64,000 nucleotides of DNA from Copromyces sp. CBS 386.78 (GCA_030685235.1 MU839108.1:186001-250000); one strand, 5' to 3'; numbered from the stretch's first letter, positions 1-12,692 are shown. Notes: generated from the letters alone by a model not told the origin. Numbers and translations are program-made.

Positions 1-3000
1 CAGCAGTTCCCACCACCACAGGGTCACCCGTATCTGGAGCCTCAAGGTAAGTCAAGTCAACAAGGAGTGTTGATCCAAAGGCTATGCTGACCATGTTAGC
101 AACCCCTCCACCTCCGCCCCCGTATTCACCTCCACGCAGCGCAAGGCCGATGAGTATGGTGCTAGAGCCGTCTCACGGGGCCAACATCTCCGCAACCCGA
201 GCTCCACCACCGCCGGCACCCCCAGCTCAACGGCCTCCAACAGAGCCGCCGGTTGCAACCGCGTCGTTTCCACCACCTCCTGGAACGAGGGAATCGTCAC
301 GAGAAAGACGGTTTGGGTTTCCGTCGTTGAGCAGGCGACGGGAACAACAGACAAGCACTCCGGTAGAGGCTCATCCGCCGGTCCGACACCAAGGGCTCAT
401 GTCTCGGGTTATGAATGGGAACGTGAACTCGCCGAGGCCTTTGACGTTGCAAATCCCTCAGCCGGAACAAACCCCAAGCCTAGCCCCTGCGGCACGAAGA
501 GCAGTATCAACGCCTGCGGTTGCTACACCGACATCAGCCAGGTCCCGGTCGTCATCTCAGGTGCGGTGGGACTCTGCGATGGCGCTTCCGCCTCCGCCAC
601 CGGGTCCTCCGCCGTCATCAGCACGATCCCAAAGCACCCAAAGCGTTCAGAGGTTTCCTTTTGGAAGCGACCCCATTATGTCGCCTCCCACTCGCAGGCC
701 CCCTCCCAGTGGGGTTACTGCCTTGGGGCCTGTTCCGCCTACACCAGCAAACTGGCAGGATACCGAGGTTATGTCGAATGCTCAGGCCCAAGCCCGAACG
801 CCATCTCCTGATAACAGAGTACCTGCTGCAACGGAAGCTGCGAGTGTTGCGAGCTCGAGTGCACCCCCCCATTCTGCGGTGTCTTCGGAAGCCTCGATGG
901 GTTCGTTGGCTAGGAGTTACGCTCAGAGAACCGACAAGACGATCCGCGAGCGAAGGACGGAAAGCCGGACGAGAGGGAGTGTTCGTAACTCGATGGATGG
1001 GTCGCAGGACCTTTCGGAAATCGTCATTCCAGGCTCAGGTGGATTGCAGAGACGGTTGACAATTACCCGAGGAACACCGAGGTCCAGTCGAATGAGTGAC
1101 GGTCCAAGGACGGGAGAGTCGATGGACAACAGCCATGAATCTAGGGGCACCACGCCTCGAGCCGGCGGTTCGAATCAAGCTCAGTCTGGCCAGCTAACCC
1201 CGATAGGGCTGTCATCGGACACGCATAGGTATATCGAGGACCACCAGGCTCTTGCGCCAAAGGCACTTCCGACACCACCCACCGGAAGCCGAGCGTCTTC
1301 GACTTCTCATGTGCCCGCCACTCATCTAACACGCCACTCGGTCATCAGCCAAAGTAACGAGCAGTTTACACAAGCAACCATCGAGCGCTTTACAGCTTTT
1401 GCGCAGAAAGAAATGACGGCATCGAGTGATGCTGAGCGAGTTCGCCTGTTCGCCGAGTTCTTTGTCAGTGAATCCAGGATTCGCAGGGAAAGATACGGGG
1501 CTGCCATAGGGGCCATGGGCTCCGAGATTCTCGACCTAACTCGTGACCTGTTCCGGCCGATGGATACCCACAACCGACGAGAATCTTCGAACTCTGCTAC
1601 GAGTGGAGTTATTGACCTGACCACACCGCAGTCCTCGGAGCCCAGGTCACATCGTGGCTCTATCGGCTCTGTCTTCAGTGGAAATCCCAATAGCCATGGC
1701 CAAACGCCCATCACGCCGTCGAGTGCCAGCCAGCCGATGACGCCAGGGAGCAGCGGGAACACGCCAAATGCTAACAACTGGCCGACTTCGAACTACATGC
1801 CCTCGCTTTCGCCCATCCTTAGCATGAGCGTGAGCGATGCCGTGGATGAGCAGGACTCCCGAGGACGTCCGGCAAGTCGATGGTGGGAAGCGGACTCTAG
1901 CGGTGCGCCATCAACGAAGATGGAACGATCAAAGAGGGAATCCAAATACATGGGCGTCCCCAAGGAGGCCAGAGAAGCTCTCCAATGGATCGACGACGCA
2001 TCAGCCGGCCCGAGTAACAACCAACGCTACTCCGACTCCGAATACCCCCCTGAGAAGGTTGGATGGCACGAGCAGCAGCAAGACCAAACAACACCCGCAC
2101 TGCAACTGCAACAGCAACAATCAGCCCGCAACTCGGTGTTATCCAGCTACTCAACTCCAAGCACCCCCAACCCAGCGCACCTGGACGTCTCTCGCCTGGT
2201 GACCCTTCCACCCCCCTACCCACGCCACCACCCGGCCGTCAACAACAACCACCCCGAACTGACCCAGACCCGCAGCTCCGTGCGGATCATCAGCGACATG
2301 ACCGAGATCGACTGTATCAAAGAGAAATTCAAGCAAGCCAGCACCGCCGCGCGCTCTTCCGCCGCCGAAGCCGCCAAACAGCGCCGTGCCGCCCTGCGGC
2401 AAAACCTGCAAACCGAAATCGCCTCCGGCTCCATTGGCTACGCCGACGCCGCCGCCATCGAAACCGACGCCAACACGTCCGAAAACGACCGCATCAAAGA
2501 CCTCGAAAAGGCCGACTTTGACAATTTCCAAACCGCCGTCGTCGTGCCCGTCAACGAGATCCTGCAAACCCGCATCACAAAGGCCACCGAGCTCTTCGAC
2601 TCCTTGCGGTCCCGGCTTTTCGACGAAACGCACACCTCCAACCCGAACCTCCCTCAGGAAGAAGGCGACGAGCAACCCGAGCTTTTAGAAAAACTCACCC
2701 TGCTAAAATGGATCTTCGAAGCGCGCGAGACTTTACACCGGGCCCTCTACGATTTGTTGTCCGACCGCAACGACCGCTACCGCGAAGTCATCCTGACGCC
2801 TTACCGCCTCCTGCAAGGACAAGAAGACAAGATCGCCTCAGCCACGGTCTTCTTCGCCGAGGACGCCGCCAAGAGGGCGCTCGCCTACCACGAGGAAGTC
2901 CTGCACCGCACGCAGCAGTTCCGGGACGTGGTCGAAGAAACGGTAATCCGCGGCGTGGAAGCGCAACTTTCTGCCTTTTGGGATATCGCGCCCCCGCTCA

Positions 3001-3452
3001 AAAGACTGCTCGACAACATTCCCGCTTCCATGGAGGGGTTCAACATCCAGATCCCCGCATCGGAGTACGAGGAGAACCCGAGCTACGTGGAGCACCCGCT
3101 GCAGTATTTGTTTAGTCTGCTGCTGCATGCAGAGAAGAGCACGTATCAGTTTATCGAGAGCCAGACGAACCTGCTGTGTTTGTTGCACGAGGTCAAGGAG
3201 GCGTGTGTTAGTGCCAAGGCCAAGGTGATGGAGAGTGATGGACGGGATGAGGGGAGGGTGGAGCAGATGAGGAGTGAGGAGGGGCAGAGGCTGACGGAGG
3301 ATTTGAAGGAGAAGGTCAGGGTGGTGCAGGATCAGTGGAATGAGGCGCTGGGGGAGACGATTGGGGGTGTCAAGGAGAGGGTGGGCGGGTGGTTGTTGGA
3401 GACGGGCGGGTGGGATGAGAGTTTGGAGGATGGGGGTGTTGGTGGAGTTTAA
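1..3452 (+). CDS. Proline/serine-rich fungal protein, 5'-truncated by the window edge
   Basis: The visible exons are 1-46 and 100-3452, giving 1132 residues; the true start lies left of the window. The ATG at 84 is not the start: it sits in an intron (47-99) that begins GTAAGT, has a GCTGAC branch site at 86-91 and ends TTAG. Splicing joins an upstream open frame (QQFPPPQGHPY...) to the long frame without a shift. The first ~430 residues are disordered and rich in Pro and Ser. A helical block follows around residues 460-520 (ERFTAFAQKEM... RYGAAIGAMGSEI). After more Ser/Gln-rich linker, the last ~350 residues are strongly helical and probably coiled-coil (starting EIDCIKEKFKQAS). I recognise no named domain, signal peptide or membrane segment, so no function is assigned. 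The conserved-looking C-terminus suggests a scaffold-like role, which is inference only. Transcription converges with the P450 gene. Confidence 0.85.
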
Positions 3453-3851
3453 ATGAGGAAAGAGAAAAGAGGAGGACAATATATGGCTTGAACAGGAAGC
3501 CGTGATCGGTAATGGGGCTTGTCTACTTTCACTTTGGACATCTTGCTTGAGGGACTTTGACGTACCTACTCAAGCCGCTTCTTCGGACATCGTTCGTTTT
3601 CTTTTTTTTTTGATACCCCCCACATGCACAAATTCACAGACCAACGTAGATCAAAAGATTTGTGTTTACATCTATTTCCTCTTCGCGTCAAAGGCACCAA
3701 TTTATGCCTATGCTGCACCTAAACGCTGAGATGGAGCTATCATCTACGTATGTACCAGAGCGTTCATTCAGATCATACCTACCTCTCCCAAAGAAGTTTG
3801 CTCAGGAGAACAGGAACACCTCCCCAATACCCCAAAACAACACAAAACCAC
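3453..3851. other. Convergent 3' flank, no gene
   Basis: About 400 bases between the stop of the proline-rich gene (+) and the stop of the P450 gene (-). It is T-rich on the plus strand and should hold both 3' UTRs. I see no coding exon or RNA gene. Confidence 0.6.
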
Positions 3852-5781
3852 TTACTCCTGGCTCTCAGGTTTGACAATCTCCCTGACCTTGAACCTTGTA
3901 ATGAAGTTATTCTGCTTCACAAACCAAGCATTCACGATCTCCCACTCCCTGTTCGGGTCATCGAATTCGATCTGTATGATGCCCTTGTGTCAGTCTCATC
4001 CTCTGTCCCATTCTCAAAAAAAAAAGAAACTGTCAGGAAAAGGGGGTAAAAACTCACCTCAAACCTCCTCAACAAACTCGGCACCAACTTATAAATCTCC
4101 AACAAACTGATATTCTTCCCAATACACGTCCGACTCCCCATGCCAAATTGCAACATATGCCCATTCATCATCTTGATCCTCTTTTCCTCCTGTTCCCTCT
4201 TCTCTTCTGTCGTCTTCGAGGTCGTCTCGTCGTCATCATCATCAGCAGCATCATCAACCAACCACCGTTCCGGTCTAAACTCCTCCACGTCCTCCCCAAA
4301 AATATTTGCATCTCTATGTAAAACCCACGCCGAAACCCCGACCACCGTCCCGCCCTTGACAAACTGCCCCGGAACAATCTCCATCCCCTGTGGGGGAACG
4401 ATTCTCTCCATCGGTAATCCAGGAGCAGGATGTAACCGAAACGCCTCCTTGATACACGCATCCAGGTACGGCAGCGTCTGGGCTTCAGCCCAGGTTACCA
4501 GTCCCGTCTCGTAATCACCAAACTTGCCGGCGCGAGCCGCGTCGTCGATTTCTTTCCTCAAACGAGCGAGCGCACGCGGGGTGCGGAGCAAGTAGTAAAA
4601 CACGGCTGAAAGCGATATGGCAGTGGTTTCGGAGCCGGCGAAGGCCATGGATACGGCCATGGTTTGCACGAGGGTGTCGGTCATGAAATTGGGGCGGGCG
4701 GAGCGGGCGGCGAGGAACTTGGAGAGGAGGTCGGGGGTTTGGACTTTGAGGGCTGGTGGCTTCTCGGCGGTGGGGAGGATGGAAGAGTCCTTTTCGGTTT
4801 GAACAAGCTCGGGCAGACGCTCAGCCATGCGTGCGCGGGCGAAGGCGGCGACGGGCATAGTGCCGTCTATGAGGCCCCATTGAGAGAGTTTGAGGTAGAT
4901 GGGGTTTTTGAGGAAGAGGCGGTCTAGAAGGGGGATTTGGCCGATCTGATTTGGGGGAGGGGAGTTGAGTAAGTATTGAGGTTTCCACATGACATGATGA
5001 AGGAAAGGGGTCGGGCTCGGTGACTTACAGGAGCGACGTAGTTGAAGAGCTTGGTCAAATACGAAACGATCCCGTCGATATCCTCGTTGTGCTCAATAAA
5101 CCCGTGTCTCTTGCTGTATGTTATCTCACCAATGACGTCAAACGCATAGAACTGCAACCAGCGGGTGAAGTCGCACGCCTTTGCTCCGCCTTCGACGTAC
5201 AGCTTCTCGGTCTGCTTCAGAAAGAGCTTGGTGGTGTTATCGACAAACGGCTCATACTGGACGAGGGCTGACATGGCGAAGGCAGAGTTGACGCAACGGC
5301 GAAATTGTAAATGGAAGTCATTGTCGGTTGTGCTGAAGAGGGAGGGGAGGTTGTGCCCTTTGACGGTGGATTGTTGGACGACGTAGAAGTCGGACTGTTG
5401 CGTTGAAGGTTAGAACTAGTGGACAGCCAGGAGACCTCTTTGAACCACAACTTCTCTTTCTGAATCAAGACTCACCTTCACAAACCCCTTATTAAGACCG
5501 TATATCGTCTTGATCGCCTCCGGATCCGAAAAGGACAGAGTGTTGGGTCCAAGTCGCACGATAGAGCCATGTTTCTTGTGAAGTGCAATATGCGTGACTT
5601 CTGGTCTCCGCTTATACACATCGATGAACCTCCACCAGTCTGTCAACGACGCTAGAAACGGACCAGGGTATTTGTTCAGACCGTTGTGATATCTGTTCCT
5701 AACTAGCCATCCCACAATGACTGAGAGGAGTATTGCTGGCCAATGCTGTGCCACCACTCGTATTATCACGTCTGTGACCAT
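3852..5781 (-). CDS. Cytochrome P450 monooxygenase (benzoate hydroxylase/pisatin demethylase-like class)
   Basis: Four exons on the minus strand, 5781-5476, 5394-5029, 4945-4058 and 3971-3852, give 559 residues. All three introns (81, 83, 86 nt) are phase 0. A membrane anchor lies near residues 8-28, followed by the KYPGP hinge. The I-helix oxygen-binding motif is AGSETT, the K-helix ExxR is EAFR, the PERF-type motif is FRPERW, and the heme loop is FGMGSRTCIG with Cys498 as thiolate ligand. All key residues are present, so an active ER-bound monooxygenase using NADPH-P450 reductase is expected. The overall pattern recalls fungal CYPs that demethylate or hydroxylate aromatic compounds; the substrate cannot be read from sequence. 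No biosynthetic cluster genes are adjacent. The start ATG is the first in frame after an upstream open stretch that lacks ATG. Confidence 0.93.
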
Positions 5782-6000
5782 TGTAAATCGAATGGAGGAG
5801 GAAGGCGCGAGTAGTGGTGCCCTGAGGCTTCGAGCTTGTTGCTTCGTCTCTCTATGAGCTAACGCCGTTGAAGTGATCGTCTGATGGTCGTTGAAACCTG
5901 ATATGGAAAGATTTAAGGATGAAGAGAGTGGAAACAATGAGGATATTAGGAGGATAAACAAGTAATAAAGAGAGTTACAGCCAACAGGTCTCGGATGAGT

Positions 6001-6006
6001 TTATAT
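6001..6006 (-). promoter_or_regulatory. Possible TATA box of the P450 gene
   Basis: TATAAA on the minus strand about 220 bases upstream of the P450 ATG, which would give a leader of roughly 190 nt. Position and sequence fit; no initiator evidence was available. Confidence 0.3.
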
Positions 6007-6975
6007 CTTTCTGCCGGCTGACCAAGAAACCCATGTGGAGGGAATAGGCGGCTCTTAAACGAGTCATGGGATGAGAGACAAGCAGATCCTCCAGAAGGAA
6101 AACAAACTGGGGAAATAGCCACCATCAGGATTTCCCGAGGCTGATCCATCGGCCATACCAACCTACCTCCACACTTCTCCAAATGCATCTCCCGACAGCC
6201 GACGGTCCTGGGATACACTTGATCTGTCAACAAGCAAGGCGGAGAAGTCCCTAGCGTGAGTTGCTTGGGTTGACGGCGCGGTGGTCCTACATCATCAGGT
6301 TGTACGTAGGGACTTCCTACTTGTCTCGCCCCCCAACAAGCGAGCTATCCCATACCCACGAGTAGATATGAACTTGAATAGACAACCAAACTATGTAGAG
6401 ACAGGTGAGCTGTTGCGAGCCACTAGGCTTGCTGATACGAAGATAATGGGTATGATGAAGCTAAACACTCGTTGGCTCCATGTGTAAGGAGTGTAAGTAC
6501 TCTATTTGCCGTGTAAGAGATACGTTCGTCTGAGAGAGTGTGTAGAAAGAACCTGGTAGAAATCCTGACGTATCTCCAAGTCTGCCCTGCATAACACGGT
6601 ATTGATTAACCGGCTTCGTGGAGAGTGTATACTTAGCAGAAGACGTGGTAGACTAGAAGGTCACAAGGCTGGCGGATGTATACAGCACCCCCCCGTCTTC
6701 CACAGTTGGGAAGAAGAATTGCAGGCAGGTGTCGTGCCATCTCTACTCTCCCAGTTGGAGATGCGGTATACCATGTAAGGTTGATCGTGGATTGCCACGC
6801 TCCATAACCGATATAATGAAGGGATACTGGAAGTTGAGTCAGAATCTCAGACGTGTACATCAATTGCAAGGCCGTTTAGGTATGTGATGTACATTGTACG
6901 ACGCTTGCGTGGTGTTCCACGAGTAGAGCATAACGTACGTGTAAACGCAGTCCCTATTGGCAATAACCAAACATA

Positions 6976-7112
6976 CCTAGGGGAGCACGCCACGCAAACC
7001 CCCTACTTTGTGACCACTACCACCACAGGCACCGCCAAACATCACTGCCGGGCTACCTGTGGTGGTGGTGGTGGTGGGGGGTTACGCCAACGCCTAGGGA
7101 GGGGGGAGGGGC
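6976..7112. repeat. Imperfect 135-bp inverted repeat with GGT tract
   Basis: The inner arms 7013-7029 (ACCACTACCACCACAGG) and 7056-7072 (CCTGTGGTGGTGGTGGT) form a 17-bp stem with one G-T wobble around a 26-nt loop. Outside it, AACCCCC pairs with GGGGGTT, and both ends carry CCTAGG. The right edge adds a G-rich run (GGGAGGGGGGAGGGG, 97-111 of the 7.0-kb block). It could be a foldback element, a structured transcript or a microsatellite-driven palindrome; no flanking target duplication was found. Confidence 0.5.
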
Positions 7113-8555
7113 ACATGCGAGCCAATATCGTTCGGCAGATGTTATATCCAATCGACGACCGCGACAGTTTGTGAGATTGGCAAGATCCTACCAAGATACG
7201 GGAATACCACCATTGTGTTCCCGGATATGTCCTGTACAAAGACGTAAGAGGTTCTTTGTGGCTCAAAGGCAGTTGTGAAAAAGGCGGCAGCTTTTAGTGA
7301 CAGCGTTGTAATAAGGGTCTGATTGTGGTGACGGAAATAGATTCCAGAAAGCAACCTCCTCTCGGAAGGGCTTCTCTCTTCTGCGACGAGGGTCACATCC
7401 TCAAGTGTAAATCCAGGTGCATACCTACAGGTGGCGTCAGTGATACAAAGCTGAAGGGATTCAACGAGGAAAGGCTAATGAGCTTACAGCTTTCATCAAT
7501 TTCAATCCACCACCCAAGCGCCGAGTTAACAACAACACCCTGTCGCCACGTTCTCGGGATTCGGCAAGTGTTTCCATCCGCCTTGTAAGCTGCCAGGCTC
7601 AAGTTACCTGTGCAGCCGAGGAGGCGAACGGCGGCGGCAAGAGCTTGGTCAGTGGCCGTAGGTGGCCCCTGTCAGAAGGACGCCTTTCGGCAGATGTGAA
7701 AGTGCTATGTTTATTTCCAGATTTGCAAAGAAGCATTCTTGGCTGAATGATAGACCTTCGGCAATGAAGAGTGAGGAGCGAGTAAGAGTACTGGGGAGTT
7801 GATTTGATGGGATTTTCTGGGTGCAAGAAAGGGAAGTAAAGAAACAAGCCGAATCATTGAGGGTTGCCTAATTGGATTGTTTGTGGGCAAGAATGGTGAT
7901 GGTGAAGGAAAGACATTGAAGGTTTGGATTGAATGGTAACAAACACAACACGGTGTAATTTGGAACTCATTTCTCAAGTGGGCTGATGCATACAGAAAAT
8001 GACCAAGGCTTGTTCTTGCGCTATCACATCTTGCGCACTGTCAAGGCCTCTATTGCTAAGCAATTAGCTTGGCACGACCTTCCCATGGGGGTAAATCCCC
8101 CTCACCACCATCCCTCACAGCACTGGACATTGTCCAACGACCTCTAGAATGAAGAACATATTTCCCGGGTCATGTATTTATCATCAGTGTTCATACACTT
8201 CGAATAAGCCAAAACATACACCACTACCAATCACCAGCCCAACTCATATTATGTTTGCAATTAATGCTCATCGTGATGCCCTACATGTACTGACCCGAAC
8301 GCTTGATCGTGCAAAATCATGAAACAATTCAGTTCTCACTACTCCGGTTCCGTGCAAAAAGAAGAGGCGAATACAAAAGTTTAAAACCAAAAGGGAAACC
8401 TGCAAACAAATCCATAACCCCGCTCGCTGACTTAATAGTCTTCCGCTGTTCCTCCAGGTCCTTCCGTATGTGATACATCCTATTCATTCATGTCCTAGCC
8501 TCCGAGTCGTCACCATTAAACACCAAATACCATACCATACCTCCTTCCAAATTCA

Positions 8556-8783
8556 TCAAACACCCCACCTCTGCGCAATAGCAGACATGATCCCTGTCCC
8601 AAAGAGCTCAACATTCGTGGTGAAAGGTCCATCCGTTCCCTCGCGCAAAGCACCTCTGGTGACAGGCCCATCATCGTTTCCCTCGCGCAAAGCACCTCCA
8701 GACGCGGTGGAAGGCCCCTCATCAGCTCTCTCGCGCAAAGCACCTGCAGACGGTGGCGGACTGGCATAAGGGTCAGGGTCACC
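8556..8783 (-). other. In-frame 75-codon extension after the NPC1 UAG stop
   Basis: Reading on from the NPC1 stop (TAG at 8786-8784) in the same frame gives 75 sense codons before TGA at 8558-8556. The peptide starts GDPDPYASPPPSAGALRE and has three repeats of the form GALREGxDxGPxT, ending in ELFGTGIMSAIAQRWGV. An internal repeat with spacing divisible by three is a coding-type signature. Possible routes into it are UAG editing to UGG, ribosomal readthrough, or a weak alternative intron 8844-8761 (donor GTATAG, branch CTGAC, acceptor CCAG), which also joins the frame. It may equally be plain 3' UTR. Confidence 0.45.
8618..8760. repeat. Three-copy tandem repeat (42/48-bp period)
   Basis: The core TCGCGCAAAGCACCT occurs at 8641, 8683 and 8731, within longer diverged units. 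The spacings of 42 and 48 bases are both multiples of three. The repeat lies wholly inside the in-frame extension that follows the NPC1 stop codon. Confidence 0.8.
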
Positions 8784-11700
8784 CTAGTATTCCTCGCCCT
8801 CCTCCTCTGAGTCCGAATCAGCATCCGGCACCAAGGCCCTATACCGCCTACTCGCCAAATCCTCCTCCAACCCCCCATCGCTTTCAGGGTCAACATATCC
8901 CTCGCCTCCGACCAGCGACAGCGCCACAGGCAAGAAGACCAGCGCGTGCGTAGCAGCGAAGAGGACTAAAGCAACCCAGATCCTGAAATAGTAAATCTCA
9001 AAGATCTTGCTGCGGGTGAAACCGAGCACAGAGACGCCGAGCAACTTGGTAACCGTGATTCCGGAGAATACGGAACCACCAACATTGCAGAGAGCAGTCC
9101 ATGCACGCGCGTCGCGGCCCCGGAAGCGGTTCTTGGCGCGCTCCATGAAGGTACGAGAGGGGAACATGAAGGCGCGGGCAATGTGGGCGCAGAACTCGAC
9201 GGCGATGCCGACGCAGATGATGAGGTTGACTAGGGAGACGGCGTTGAGCGAGACGCCCATGACGGCCATGGCGCCCATGATGTCGACGATGGCCATGACG
9301 ACGGTGAAGGTGACTACGGCTGCTGTGACTAGGGAGCCAAGCAGGACGGAGGCGACGATGAAGATGATGCCGACGGCAGAACCTAGGAGGGCGCCGGTGA
9401 GCGAGACGATGGAGGCGTACTGGTCGAAGAAGACGTAGAAGACGCTGTAGGGGAAGACATCGAGGCCTGTCTCGGCGCTGATCTCGTTGGCGATACGCCG
9501 GGCAGAGGCATAAGCGTTAATGAAGTCCTCTTGGCTGCGGAGCGGGGTGTGGCTTGTGCGGAAGTGACTGGCTGGAATGGTGTCCCTTTCCGAATCAACC
9601 AAGACAGCAGAGCCATAGGAGGACTGCCCGCCTAAGGGACAATCTTCGCTTGTTGGCGCACTAAGGAACTTCTTCAAGTAGTAGACAAACTCATCGCCCT
9701 CGGGCATGCCAGAAAGCGTGATGTTCCACGCCGGCGTCCGGTTCGCGAAGCAGGGTCTCCGACGCTCCATGCAGCACCTCTCGTTCTCGGGATTGAGCCA
9801 CTGGAAGAAATCATCAATCCAGCTTGCAGTGGGCGTCGAGATGTAAGAGACCTCAGTCCGCTTCCTCTCCTGTTCCAGGATGTTCGGAAGCGACATCTGC
9901 TCACAGGTGGTGTAGCGGGCGCAGACCTTCTGCTGTTGGGCCCGGTCAGTGGCGTTGAACTCCCTGGTGACAAAATACACTGGCGGGCCGGTGTTGAGGT
10001 ACTCGTAAAGGTCGTTGAAATAAGGGATCAGGTACGAATCATCCGGAATGGCAACACGCTGATCGAGACCGAGCTTAACCTCGGGAAGAAGGGCGACACC
10101 AGCCGCAAACACGCCCAGGAAGATCATGACAATTACAGCCTTCGTCTTCTTTCCTAACAGCCGAGGAGCGTAAGTCTTGCGAATGAACTGCTGAAGATAG
10201 CTTTCCTCCGGAGCCTCAAGGTAGACCGGGGCCTGGCCTGCACCGTTGTTGGCCAGATGGACTCTGGCCGACTTGATTTGGATGCAGGGGAAGCAGTCCG
10301 CGCGAGAATCCTCAACGCGGATCTGGTTCAGCGTCAGCACAGAGACAAACATAGTCACCTGAAGAAGGGCGTTGATGAAGACAGCTCCAGCCGCATAGAT
10401 AGCAAAGTTCCTCACGGCCGGCATGCCGACAAAGGCACCGAGCGCAAAGGATGCAGTTTCAGTCAAGGCCGAGAAGAGGATGGAGGGACCCATCCGTCCG
10501 AGGGCCCTGGAAATCCGCGCTTCAACCATATCATCAGGATGGCTGATGTTGACACGCTCAAACTCGTGAACGATCAGGAAGATGTTGTCCACACCAACAG
10601 CAAGGACAATGAACGGGATGACATCGACGATGATCAGGGTAGCCCGCAGACCAGCCCAAGAGAAGAGACCAATCGAGGCAGTGATGGACATGAGAACAAT
10701 GACGATACCGACAACACCAAGTGTGAACTTGGACTCGACCAGCGAGATAGCCGGGTTGCGAACCAAGTCCTTGAAGGACAGGGTGGTGGAGCCAAGAGCG
10801 AGTGAAGCATACAAGAACATGAGGATGTAGCTGATGATAATGATCTTGGCATCGGTGTTGGTGGACTTGTTGAGTTCTTCCTCAAGACTAATTTCGGTAG
10901 AGAAGGAAAGGCGAAGACCGCGCTCTTTGGCCTCATCTTGCAGCTCCAGAAGTCGGTCCTTGAGCGCCACTTCCCAATCCATTGCACGGTCAACCTCGGG
11001 GGAGTCCTCAGGGGGATTGATCAACACCCAGGTGACAGTCATAGCTGAAGCTTCAGCAACGTCGCCGTCCTCTGGGTATCCGCCAAGAATCATGCTAGGG
11101 TCAAGAGGCTGTCCATATGCAGGGCGACACTCGACCGGGGACGCGGCGCAAGTCCTCAAAGTGCTCTTCCAGCTCTCCGGATCAACAGAGTCGGGATCAT
11201 CTTGGAAGTAAGCAGCAACTGATTGAACAACGCAAGCATCACCAGTGGGTTTGAGGCACAGATCCTGGAAACTGCTCCCATATTTGGGACCCTTGAGGGC
11301 CGCAACGCTCTTCTCGACATCCATCCACCAGAGGAGAGTGTCACGGCTCAGGACGGGTCCAGGGCCGGAGGGGTTGGTATCGTTCACGAGGAAGACCTTC
11401 TCAGCACGGTAGAAAGCGCCAAAGTGAGAGTCAAAGAAGGCCTTCTCCTCAGCCGCCGGCGAAGTTGGGCTCACCCACAAACGGGCTGGGTTCTTCTCAA
11501 GCTCGAAGTGGAACCAGCCAATACTGAGGATGCTAGCAATCAGGATGCTGGTGACAATGGTGATGGCCGGGAACGTGGCCGCGAGATATCCCAGCTTGCT
11601 GAAAGCAGAGTCGCACCATGTGTTGATGATGTAGGTCTTCTGGGGGCGGTCAATCATGGCCCCGTTCTGCGTCAAGTCTCCTTCATCCTCATCGTCGCTG

Positions 11701-12692
11701 GGCGCCGCATCGGTAAGAAGACGGAGTCTTTCGCTCCTGCGCTTAGCGTGTCTCCTCCAGGCGATGTGGCCAACCACGGCAGCAACGGAGGTAAACAAGA
11801 TGACGCTGTAGGTCAAGATGGAAGCAAACGACAGGCACGGTAGGGCGCCAACGTGGCAAGACCCAGCCTTCTCGACCTCGGGAAGCGTGGGGCAGACCTC
11901 CGGGCAGTCGACACAGGCACAACGGAAGTTGGGGTCCTCGTCATTGCATTTCTTGGGCTTCATGGGCAGCGGCTTCGTGCCGGGTTCTTCATATTCGACG
12001 GGAAAGTTGATCTGGAAGGGCGAGCCACCGAAGCGTTCCGTGCCGAGGAACTTGAGCAGCTGAGTGTAGTTCTTGGCACCTCCGCCTATCAGGTCCATGG
12101 CCCTCGAGTTTGTAGGGCCGAATTTGACGTCCTTGCAGCTGTTGTAGAAGCCGGTTCCGTAGTCTTCAGAAATCAACTGGTCCAACTCGGTCACTAGTAT
12201 CTTGCCCTTCTTCTCAATTGTCTTGGTGACATTGATGAACAGCGACTGGTCGGGAGAGCACGTAAAGGTGCAGAACATGTTGAAGAAGTTGTCTTTGCAC
12301 GCCGGGCAAGACGATATTATCTGGTTCGCCGTCGACAGGGAGGACTTTAGGGAGTCAACCTGTAGTAAGGGTCAGGATCAGCTTCTTGCATAGTTGATTC
12401 AACGACGCGAAACATTGTTTACCTGTTCAGCCAGACAGCACACCGGCCCTGTATTCCACTTGGGGCCACAGAGATCAACCAGCTGTTGACGGAGATAGTC
12501 GTCTGGCTCTTCAGCCAAGCCATTGTCAACACAGGGCAACTGGCTTCCAAAGAGACTCTTGGATCCGCAGTGGCCTCTGATGGCGCATCGTCCGGGTTCG
12601 TGCTTTGGCGTATAGATTTCGGCAGCGACACTTCCCAGACCTGAGAGTAGGAGCCCACCGCTGGCCGCGACAAGCGTAGATAGCTTTGTCAT
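8784..12692 (-). CDS. NCR1: Niemann-Pick C1 (NPC1/Ncr1) sterol transporter
   Basis: Two exons, 12692-12423 and 12359-8784, joined over a 63-nt intron (CTGAC branch), give 1281 residues, the usual NPC1 length. Residues 1-24 are a signal peptide. A cysteine-rich luminal N-terminal domain follows (RCAIRGHCG, CCLAEQ, CPACKDNFFNMFCTFTC), the part that binds sterol in the family. Then come a first membrane segment, a large luminal loop, a sterol-sensing domain near residues 590-780 (five hydrophobic helices around VGVDNIFLIV), a second luminal loop with paired cysteines, and a C-terminal RND-type helix bundle (GVSLNAVSLVNLIICVGIAVEFCAHI). In the family NPC1 moves sterol out of the lysosome or vacuole lumen into the membrane. 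The protein ends in an acidic tail (SEEEGEEY). The frame stays open beyond the UAG; see the extension entry. Confidence 0.96.

Larger units (their letters stand above)
5782..8555. other. 2.8 kb without a convincing gene
   Basis: The P450 promoter should be at the left end and the NPC1 3' flank at the right. All open frames here are short, lack recognisable motifs and do not show the C-rich third positions of the neighbouring genes. The only structure I found is the long imperfect inverted repeat near 7.0 kb, listed separately. No tRNA or 5S RNA was recognised by eye. Confidence 0.5.

Noticed and set aside
3852..8555. P450 gene as part of a secondary-metabolite cluster
   Set aside because: No backbone enzyme, transporter or pathway regulator lies within the neighbouring 10 kb.
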